A program made the position numbers and the translations under genes. A DNA stretch of 16,562 nucleotides from Bacillota bacterium (GTDB lineage Bacteria; Bacillota; Clostridia; Oscillospirales; Ruminococcaceae), in the NCBI GenBank assembly GCA_023391005.1, contig JAEWBS010000128.1, forward strand, positions 1 to 16,562, in the 5' to 3' direction. A model generated the notes under the pieces. It saw only the letters and a program-made list of their open reading frames with translations, searched no databases and had not been told where the DNA came from. Shown piece by piece: positions 6,472 to 12,486 of the stretch. The number at the start of each line of letters is the position of its first letter. Positions within the stretch are counted from its first letter, which is position 1.

Positions 6472-7887
6472 ATGTTATTTATGAAATCGAAGCAGGAAAA
6501 GCAAAATGCGCCAAAAGCGGCACCCGGCGTTAAAGCGCCGCACGCTGCCGCCAAAATAAAGAGTGTGCGAGATGCCAACCATAAAGCCGCCGATATTTTT
6601 AAAGGCGTTTTTCAGATCGCGACCATGGTCAGCGATTTTGAGCTTCGGCTCGCCTTTTTGGGGGAGAAGATTCACCGTTCCTCCAATAATCTGAGCAACA
6701 TGTTTTCAGAGGTCGCCTCCTCTTCGGAAGAAATCTCAACCTCTACGTCACAGATTGTTGACGCGAATGCTGAGCTTTCCAACATGATCGGGCATATCTC
6801 ACAGGATGCGGCGCAGCTTAATGAAAACACCGGAAAAAGCAACGAGATTCTCGGTAGCATCAAGGCTGAAAACCTTGAGATGATGGGCTTTTCACGGGAT
6901 ATGGATCAGAGCCTTGCCGATCTGCTGGTGGTCATACATAAAATTAACGAGGCGGTTAAGGGCATCAACGATATTTCTGACCAGACCAAGCTTTTGTCGC
7001 TCAACGCCTCGATCGAGGCCGCCCGAGCCGGTGCCGCGGGCAAGGGCTTTGCCGTTGTGGCCGAAGAGGTTCGGGTTCTGTCCGAAACAACCAAAAAGCT
7101 GACTCTGAACATCGACGCACTGCTTGAAGAGATGAACGGCGCCTCTAACCGCAGTAAGAGCAGCGTTGAAAAAACAATTGACGCCATCAGCAGGGTCAGC
7201 GGCAGCATCGAAAGCGTCTCGGACGTTATGGCCGCCAGTACCGAAGCGACCGCTCACATCACCGACCGTATTTCAGAAGCGGCCGAAACGAGTCGGCGCA
7301 TCAGCGATTCGTTGCAGGAATCTTCCTCCGCGCTTGAATCGGTCAACAACGACATCCAGAATCTCTCAAAGTCGGCGAATGATCTCAAGCGCATCAGCGA
7401 CACGATCAATGAGATTTCCACCTCGGTCGGCAAAATAGAGACCCGCATCAACGACATGGCCATCGCCTCGGGCGAGATGGTCGGCAGCAAGCTGTGCGGC
7501 CTCACAAACGACGATTTTATCGAGACGGTTGAAAACGCGATTAAGGCGCACCGCACCTGGGTGGTCAACGTCAAGAAAATGGCGAACGACATGTCGATTA
7601 TTCCGATTCAGACTGATGAGCACAAGTGCGGCTTCGGCCATTTCTATTACGCGGTCAAGCCCGCCGCTGAGAAGCTGACCGGCCTTTGGGAAAGCGTTGA
7701 AACGCTGCACCACGACCTGCATAAGCTGGGCGAGGTTATCATTGCCGCCGTCAAGGCACAGGATTCGGGACGCGCCCGCGCCAAGGCGGCGGAGGCCGAA
7801 CAGATCTCGGGCGCTATTATTGAGACATTCCAGCAGATGATTAGAATCTCCAAGGAAATGAGCGCGGCAAACGAGCTTGTTTTTTAA
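6472..7887 (+). CDS. Soluble methyl-accepting chemotaxis protein with C-terminal CZB zinc-binding domain
   Basis: This 471-residue chemoreceptor has no membrane segment or signal peptide, so it should be cytoplasmic. A helical region (about 60-340) contains the conserved hairpin tip, ISDQTKLLSLNASIEAARAG through FAVVAEEVRVLS (168-204), which contacts CheA and CheW. The C-terminus is a CZB domain: H360 in HRTW, C386 in CGFGHFYY, and H413/H417 in LHHDLH match the three-His, one-Cys zinc site of that family. CZB receptors such as Helicobacter TlpD respond to zinc or oxidants such as hypochlorite. I chose ATG 6472, nine bases after GGGAAGGA; TTG 6469 and ATG 6481 are in frame. The N-terminal 40 residues are basic and of low complexity. 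It stands alone between a promoter and a terminator. Confidence 0.88.
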   Translation: MLFMKSKQEKQNAPKAAPGVKAPHAAAKIKSVRDANHKAADIFKGVFQIATMVSDFELRLAFLGEKIHRSSNNLSNMFSEVASSSEEISTSTSQIVDANAELSNMIGHISQDAAQLNENTGKSNEILGSIKAENLEMMGFSRDMDQSLADLLVVIHKINEAVKGINDISDQTKLLSLNASIEAARAGAAGKGFAVVAEEVRVLSETTKKLTLNIDALLEEMNGASNRSKSSVEKTIDAISRVSGSIESVSDVMAASTEATAHITDRISEAAETSRRISDSLQESSSALESVNNDIQNLSKSANDLKRISDTINEISTSVGKIETRINDMAIASGEMVGSKLCGLTNDDFIETVENAIKAHRTWVVNVKKMANDMSIIPIQTDEHKCGFGHFYYAVKPAAEKLTGLWESVETLHHDLHKLGEVIIAAVKAQDSGRARAKAAEAEQISGAIIETFQQMIRISKEMSAANELVF

Positions 7888-7936
7888 CACGTTTGCATAC
7901 CCAACAGTTCAAGCATTGGCTCATAGGCAGCAAAAG

Positions 7937-7976
7937 CGCCGGAAACCTGACATAAGCGTCGGTTTCCGGCGTTTTT
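7937..7976 (+). terminator. Terminator shared by convergent CZB chemoreceptor and HD-GYP genes
   Basis: An 11-base-pair perfect stem (CGCCGGAAACC 7937-7947 with GGTTTCCGGCG 7961-7971, loop 13) is followed by TTTTT on the plus strand, 49 bases after the chemoreceptor stop. On the minus strand the same stem is followed by CTTTTG, so it can also stop transcripts of the HD-GYP gene, whose stop lies about 50 bases away. Confidence 0.85.
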
Positions 7977-8011
7977 AATTGGGATAAAAAGCCTACGATC
8001 GTTTAATAAGG

Positions 8012-8035
8012 CCGGTTATTTAAGTGTTTAACCGG
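8012..8035. repeat. Small inverted repeat over the HD-GYP stop codon
   Basis: CCGGTTA (8012-8018) and TAACCGG (8029-8035) form a seven-base-pair stem with a ten-base loop, and the TAA stop of the HD-GYP gene lies in its edge. No T tract follows on either strand, so it is not a terminator by itself. It may protect the 3' end of the messenger or be chance. Confidence 0.35.
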
Positions 8036-9155
8036 GGACCTGATAACCCTTCTGCTCCACCAGACGTACCAGTATCTCGACAATATCGGGGTGGTATAAT
8101 ATGCCGCGGTTTGTTTTAATCTCATCGAGCGCCGCCGCCATACCTAAAGCAGGTCGGTAGGGCCGGTGCGAAATCATCGACTCAAAGACATCGGCTACCG
8201 CCAAAATATGTGCCTCGGGCAATAGCGCTTCACCGCGCAGGCCATACGGATAGCCGCTGCCGTCATAACGTTCATGATGCTGGCGGATGATCTGCGCCGT
8301 AGGTAAAAGGAACGGAATATCCTTTAATATCTCGTAGCCCGTTTCAGGATGGCCTTTGATCAGCGCAAACTCTGAGGGTGTCAGCTTTGCGGGCTTTGCC
8401 AACAGCTCGCTGGGGATGGCGATCTTTCCGATATCATGGACAATACCGGCACGAAAAACCTGCTCACAACGCATCTGATACCAGTTCAACTCCTGCGCGA
8501 TGGCCAGTCCGATCAGGGCGACGCGTCTTTGATGCCCCGAGGTGTATAGATCCTTCTGCTCAACCATATTGGCAATCGCCAGCATCGTCCCATCCATAGC
8601 GTCTTCCAACTGTCTGGCTTTAACGGCAATAATACTCTGGTAATGGATATTATCCATTGCAATCGCGGCGGTGTCGGCGAGAACTTGCAGAACCTTGGTT
8701 TCTTCGGGCGTCGCACGGTGTTTTGCGCGCCAATAACACCCGATGGCCCCTATTGGGTCATTTGTTTTAATCGGAACCATCGCGAGACTTCGAACAAAGG
8801 TCTTTTTATACACATCAATTGGGATGCGTGAATCGGTGAAAATATTTTCGATAATGGCCGGCTGCCGGTTTATCATTACCCATCCGCTGATGCAGATCTC
8901 CATTGGAAATCGGCTTCCCTTCCAAAGCGGCGTAATGGCGTCCTCCTCGGCATAATAGCAAAAGTTACCGTCGCGCAGAACAAAGGTCGCACCGTCGGCT
9001 CCAGTCAGGTCGCGCGCCGAATGACGCACAATATCCATCACGGCATTTAAATCGCGCGCCGCCGACAGCTGCTGCACAACGTGCAGCAGCTGTTCCATTG
9101 TATGGATATACCTGAAGGGATCCAATGGATTAATCTGTGTACCTATAGCGTCCAT
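8028..9155 (-). CDS. GAF domain-HD-GYP protein, probable cyclic-di-GMP phosphodiesterase
   Basis: The 375-residue protein joins an N-terminal GAF sensor (about 20-170) to a C-terminal HD-GYP domain (about 185-370). Metal and catalytic landmarks are intact: H208 in SGHQRRV, H240-D241 in HDIGKIAIP, H269 in GHPETGYEIL, the HHERYDGSGYP loop (293-303) and HRPYRPA (330-336). Enzymes of this type hydrolyse cyclic-di-GMP, and some act on cyclic GMP-AMP. There is no membrane segment, so it acts in the cytoplasm on a signal bound by GAF. Start ATG 9155 has GGGAGGA five bases upstream; the frame reaches 9206 but the sequence before that start (CCTCCT) is the complement of a binding site. It lies 241 bases after the FMN lipoprotein gene with no clear terminator between, so co-transcription is possible. 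Confidence 0.88.
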   Translation of the reverse strand: MDAIGTQINPLDPFRYIHTMEQLLHVVQQLSAARDLNAVMDIVRHSARDLTGADGATFVLRDGNFCYYAEEDAITPLWKGSRFPMEICISGWVMINRQPAIIENIFTDSRIPIDVYKKTFVRSLAMVPIKTNDPIGAIGCYWRAKHRATPEETKVLQVLADTAAIAMDNIHYQSIIAVKARQLEDAMDGTMLAIANMVEQKDLYTSGHQRRVALIGLAIAQELNWYQMRCEQVFRAGIVHDIGKIAIPSELLAKPAKLTPSEFALIKGHPETGYEILKDIPFLLPTAQIIRQHHERYDGSGYPYGLRGEALLPEAHILAVADVFESMISHRPYRPALGMAAALDEIKTNRGILYHPDIVEILVRLVEQKGYQVPG

Positions 9156-9257
9156 GGCTTCCTCCCACCCAAACCGATTGGCTGTCCAATCCATCCCGTT
9201 CAACATATTGTTTTAGGAGGGCAACAAATAACGTTATAAACCGTACATCCGCCAAAC

Positions 9258-9396
9258 GGATCACTCTGCCGTTTTGTCCATCGGCAGTTTTGCTTTAACT
9301 TGATTCACCAGAACATCGGCGGTCGCTCTCGTCGGATGGAAAAAACGCGCTGCCTGCGGTTTCGCTGACCGGTGACGCCGTAAAGAATGCCACCCG
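9258..9396 (-). pseudogene. Possible decayed second FMN-binding domain
   Basis: Just after the stop of the FMN lipoprotein, the minus strand gives GILYGVTG in one frame and, in another, TRATADVLVNQVKAKLPMDKTAE before a stop at 9261. FMN-binding domains end in a similar G-A-T-x-T-x-x-x-L-V-x-x-V-K pattern, and PplA-type lipoproteins usually carry two such domains. The stretch may be the shifted remains of the second domain. The match is short and spread over two frames, so this is a weak call. Confidence 0.22.
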
Positions 9397-9849
9397 TCAG
9401 CCCTGCGGCTGGACGATCGCCACCTCATTTTTGCCCTGGCGGGCCATATCAAGCGCAGCCGCCACCATCTGGCGGAAATTGCTGCCGGACGACGAAGCCC
9501 CCGCCACCGTGTCGATCGCATCGCCCGACTGCTTTTCAATCACCTGACGCGCATAGGCGCGGGTGTAATGATTTGGATAGGTGCCGCGCGCCGCATTCAT
9601 TCTGCGCATATAAGACATATCCCACGACTTGATAAAGCCGCTGGGGTTTTTAGCGTTATATTCCACCGAAATAATCGTGTCGCCCTCAACGTGAAGCGTG
9701 ACAAATTCTTTCCATCCGTTGGAATAATCGGCCATTTCCGCAGTGTAATATCCATCCTTCATCGTGCTGCTTGAAGCGCCGCATCCGCAGAAAATACCGG
9801 CCAAAGCGACGGCGCAGACAACATAAGCGAGCATCTTTCTAATGTTCAT
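9397..9849 (-). CDS. Small FMN-binding lipoprotein, PplA-like
   Basis: A 150-residue secreted protein. The N-terminus is a lipoprotein signal (basic MNIRK, hydrophobic 7-20, then FCGC with the lipidated cysteine most likely C23). The rest is one FMN_bind domain: KDGYYTAEMADYSNGWKEFVTL (31-52), a central part with NPSGFIKSWDMSYMRRMNAARGTYPNHYTRAY, and D113-TVAGAS-S at the flavin attachment site, with Ser119 where ApbE usually attaches FMN to Thr. It resembles half of the Listeria PplA/cAD1-pheromone lipoproteins, which carry electrons outside the membrane in flavin-based extracellular electron transfer. Start ATG 9849 has AGGAGGT six bases upstream, and that site overlaps the TAG stop of the Cache chemoreceptor, so the two are co-transcribed. 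It is short: two-domain relatives are about twice as long. Confidence 0.8.
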   Translation of the reverse strand: MNIRKMLAYVVCAVALAGIFCGCGASSSTMKDGYYTAEMADYSNGWKEFVTLHVEGDTIISVEYNAKNPSGFIKSWDMSYMRRMNAARGTYPNHYTRAYARQVIEKQSGDAIDTVAGASSSGSNFRQMVAAALDMARQGKNEVAIVQPQG

Positions 9850-9859
9850 AAGCGACCTC

Positions 9860-11827
9860 CTATTGTCTGAGCTTAAAGCGCCTGACCATGTTTTGCAGCT
9901 TGTCTGACTGACCGGTCAAGGTTTGGCTTGCCAATGCGCTTTGACGGCTCGATTCCAAATTGCCCTTTGCGAGCTGATTAATTTCGCCCATCTGCTGGGT
10001 GATGTTCTCGAGGGCTATTTTTTCAGCGTTTAGAGCCTCCGAAAGATTGACGGTGACATCCGAAATCTGCGTGGACAGCGCGGCGATCTCTTCGATCGAT
10101 TCCGCCGTCTGCTCGGCGCAGCGCACTCCGTCCAGAATCGCTTTTTGTGAATTTTCAATCATGGCTGCGGTCTGGCGCGAGGATTGTCCGCTTTTTGCGG
10201 CCAGATCGCCAATCTCTCTTGCCACCACCGCAAAGCCCTTTCCTGCGGTGCCGGCTCGGGCCGCCTCGATCGAGGCGTTGAGCGCCAGCAGATTGGTCTG
10301 AAGCGCGATATCCTCCATAAACTGGTTGATCTTCTTGATTTCCTCCGAGTCGGCCCGGATTCGGTTGATCGCCTCAAGCATATCGGCCATATGGGTTTTA
10401 CCCACCGACATACCGGCGTTCGCCTTATCGACAAACGCACGCATCGAGCCGGTGTGCGCGTCTATTTCGTTGACGTTGGCGTTGATGACCAGCGTGGCGT
10501 CGTGCAGTCGCTCCAGCGACTCGGCCTGACCGCTTGAGCCATGCTCGACCTGCAACGCATTTTGTTCAATGCGATGCGAGGTCTCAGACACCTCAATGGC
10601 GGATTGCCGTATGGCCTTCATAATCTGGTTGAGGAAATTGACTATCTGATTCAGCGACTGTTTCATGACGATGAAATCGCCGTTAAAGTCGCCGTTAACC
10701 GAAACGTCGAGATTGCTCTGCGACAGTTCAGATAGCACGCGCGACAGCTCAGAGGTATAACTGTTGATGCTGGTGACGGTGTTGGCCAACGCCAAAGACA
10801 ACGTTTCGGTCTCATCGCGGGTCTTTTCAATATCGACCGCGGTATGTAAATCGCCCTGTGCAAGCGTCGAAATACGGTTCGTGACCCGCCCGAGTGGCTC
10901 TTGAATTCTTCTGGAGAGGCGATGCATCGTCATGGCCGCAAATACCAGCAGCAGCGCCGTAATGCTCAGGCTAACCACAATGGCCCTGTTGGCGGCGGTC
11001 ATAAAATCGCTCTGCGGCGCGGTGACGACGAGCGACCACAGCGTTCCTCTGACGGGGGAATAGCTGAAATAGCGCTTGTTGGTGGCGCTGCCCGTCTCAA
11101 ACGCGCCGGTCAACCCCTGTGCCATGTGCTCGGTCATGCGGTGAATCATCTCGTCGTCACCAAACAAACCGAAGATGGTCTCCCCGCCCGAGACCCTTGC
11201 CGAATCAGGGTGCGCCATCAGTGTGCCGTTTTGGTTGACCACAAAAGCAATGCCGGTTTTGCCAATCGTGATATTGCTCAGTACATCATTTAAAACGTCA
11301 TATTTATAGCTGCCCAGCAAATAATAAAGCGGCTTTCCGTCAGCGCCGGGCACCGGAGCGCCCACGACAACTTCCAAGCCGTCGTTTCCGGTGCTGCGCG
11401 TGTCGTCTATCACCACATTAGCGGTCTGCTGCAACAGCTCAAACTGCCGAAGCGACGCAATGCTGGTCGGGCAACCCGCACTGCCGGTATACAGGCGGCC
11501 ATCTGCCGAATAAAGTGCTAACCACAGAAATTCTATGCCCGATTTGGCCTTATCGAGCAGCGCCTGCTTGCCCGCCGTGTCAACCGTGGCATCCGCCAGC
11601 GCCGAATTTTCTGAAATCATTACCACGCGGTCGACCAACAAATGCAGATTGCCTTCGACGCTCTGCGAGGCGGATTTTGCAATCGGCTCAAGCGTTTCAG
11701 ACAGCATGCTGCCGGTCAGCGACCACATAAAGAAAACCATGACCGACATTAAAACAATGGCTATAGCCAGTACAATAACCGCCGTATTACTCAGAATCTT
11801 ATTTTGAATTCCCGCCTTGATTTTCAC
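9860..11827 (-). CDS. Membrane methyl-accepting chemotaxis protein (Cache sensor, HAMP, signalling domain)
   Basis: The 655-residue receptor has a membrane segment at 11-36, an extracellular sensor of about 240 residues with a double-Cache look (FLWLALYSADGRLYTG near 100-115; GKTGIAFVVNQNGTLMAHPD near 189-208), a second membrane segment (281-300), a HAMP domain (about 302-355) and a helical signalling domain. The hairpin tip is clear: MEDIALQTNLLALNASIEAARAG through FAVVAREIGDLAAKSG (504-548). The sensor lacks the Y-x-x-x-R-x-W-Y amino-acid motif of dCache_1AA, so another small ligand is likely. Start is GTG 11827, preceded by AGGAGGGG, giving a typical KIKAGIQNKIL opening; the frame stays open to 11980 through the structured leader but without a family-like sequence. 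An FMN lipoprotein follows 10 bases later, and an extracellular reductase is divergent from it. Confidence 0.9.
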   Translation of the reverse strand: MKIKAGIQNKILSNTAVIVLAIAIVLMSVMVFFMWSLTGSMLSETLEPIAKSASQSVEGNLHLLVDRVVMISENSALADATVDTAGKQALLDKAKSGIEFLWLALYSADGRLYTGSAGCPTSIASLRQFELLQQTANVVIDDTRSTGNDGLEVVVGAPVPGADGKPLYYLLGSYKYDVLNDVLSNITIGKTGIAFVVNQNGTLMAHPDSARVSGGETIFGLFGDDEMIHRMTEHMAQGLTGAFETGSATNKRYFSYSPVRGTLWSLVVTAPQSDFMTAANRAIVVSLSITALLLVFAAMTMHRLSRRIQEPLGRVTNRISTLAQGDLHTAVDIEKTRDETETLSLALANTVTSINSYTSELSRVLSELSQSNLDVSVNGDFNGDFIVMKQSLNQIVNFLNQIMKAIRQSAIEVSETSHRIEQNALQVEHGSSGQAESLERLHDATLVINANVNEIDAHTGSMRAFVDKANAGMSVGKTHMADMLEAINRIRADSEEIKKINQFMEDIALQTNLLALNASIEAARAGTAGKGFAVVAREIGDLAAKSGQSSRQTAAMIENSQKAILDGVRCAEQTAESIEEIAALSTQISDVTVNLSEALNAEKIALENITQQMGEINQLAKGNLESSRQSALASQTLTGQSDKLQNMVRRFKLRQ

Positions 11828-12024
11828 AATGCCCCTCCTAGGTTGATGTAAATTGTGCCGCGAAACCCCTTGGCTGCCTCTGTGATTCAACATTTGATAC
11901 TTCTCACGCACGAGCCCTATGTCCGTCTGCTCGGTCAGCAGTACGACAGCCGCGCCCCTGTGAGAAGCCGACGCCCCCACCTTTCGACCACCGGATGTAT
12001 AAAAATAATAATTCTTTTTACATT
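11828..12024 (-). promoter_or_regulatory. Long structured 5' leader of the Cache chemoreceptor
   Basis: From the predicted start near 12024 to GTG 11827 the messenger has a leader of about 197 bases. Its core is a long hairpin at 11967-11900: an 8-base-pair outer stem (CTTCTCAC with GTGAGAAG), an inner TGTC/GACA segment, and a CTGCT-GACCG-AGCAG tip. No T tract follows, so it is not a plain terminator. I could not match it to cyclic-di-GMP, cobalamin, fluoride, SAM or other riboswitch consensus sequences known to me. A GCC...GGC hairpin (near 11849-11866) lies between it and the ribosome binding site. Confidence 0.4.
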
Positions 12025-12030
12025 AAGTCT

Positions 12031-12059
12031 ATAATAGCAAGTTTTTGTATGACAAGCAA
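12031..12059 (-). promoter_or_regulatory. Candidate promoter of the Cache chemoreceptor-FMN lipoprotein operon
   Basis: On the minus strand TTGCTT (12059-12054) and TATTAT (12036-12031) are 17 bases apart, with an overlapping alternative TTGTCA/TATAGA at 16 bases. Transcription would start near 12024. No other convincing promoter lies between it and the GTG start. Confidence 0.5.
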
Positions 12060-12366
12060 TAACAATTATGTAAATTTTGATAATAAAACAAAAAAATGTT
12101 ATTTAATTTGTCAATTTGTGTGACCGCATAGTGATCTTTAACCGTCGCGTTTTACAAGCCTATTTTGTATGCCAGTCACGGCCAATTTCATCATTGTCAA
12201 TAGCAATTGTACGCCAAAATGCCTTGCAGAAGTGCTTGAGCGCAAACCTGGCTGGGCATATATCAGCAAGCAACGCCTTGTTTTACATCTTAAATAGAAA
12301 TTTCAGTTATATAACACTCCTATAATTTCATTCTTTTCAGGAACAACTTTAGTCAATAATAAATCA
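12060..12366. other. AT-rich centre of the divergent control region, no gene seen
   Basis: This stretch separates the two promoter candidates. A 69-codon open frame (12116-12325) has no ribosome binding site and no recognisable protein features, so I treat it as non-coding. I see no tRNA, no long hairpin and no tandem repeat here. Confidence 0.6.
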
Positions 12367-12384
12367 TTGTTATTCTTGTGACAA
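12367..12384. promoter_or_regulatory. Rex-like operator upstream of the reductase
   Basis: The 18-base sequence TTGTTA-N6-TGACAA is an imperfect palindrome, extended by one matching base on each side (ATTGTTA...TGACAAT). Its spacing and arms match the Rex family operator (TTGTTA/TTGTGA, six bases, T-A/C-ACAA arms). Rex is a repressor that senses the NADH/NAD+ ratio in Gram-positive bacteria and commonly controls fermentation and anaerobic respiration genes. It ends seven bases before the -35 box of the reductase promoter. An FNR/CRP-type reading of TTGTGACAA is possible but fits less well. Confidence 0.45.
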
Positions 12385-12391
12385 TTTTCTC

Positions 12392-12420
12392 TTTAAATTC
12401 CCCCGTTATTATGGTATTCT
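12392..12420 (+). promoter_or_regulatory. Candidate promoter of the extracellular reductase
   Basis: TTTAAA (12392-12397) and TATTCT (12415-12420) are 17 bases apart, and TGG directly before the -10 box makes an extended -10. Transcription would begin near 12427, leaving a leader of about 60 bases before the GTG start. Confidence 0.45.
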
Positions 12421-12486
12421 TTATCAGGCAGATTTAAAATACGTTAAATTTGCCAACGTCTACCTATCAGATGGAGGGAACTTTAA

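Noticed and set aside
9213..9219. AGGAGGG on the plus strand, suggesting a plus-strand gene start
   Set aside because: No start codon with an open frame of useful length follows; the region is the upstream part of the minus-strand HD-GYP gene.
9266..9295. CTGCCG...CGGCAG hairpin with TTTTGCTTT as a terminator
   Set aside because: The stem is only six base pairs and the T tract is on the plus strand, where no gene ends; on the minus strand it has no T tract.
11828..11980. N-terminal extension of the Cache chemoreceptor by 51 residues
   Set aside because: GTG 11827 has a strong AGGAGGGG site and gives a standard chemoreceptor N-terminus; the extension reads through a structured leader and has no signal-like character.
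12116..12325. 69-codon plus-strand frame in the divergent control region
   Set aside because: No ATG start with a ribosome binding site, AT-rich non-coding composition, and it ends before the reductase promoter without any recognisable protein feature.
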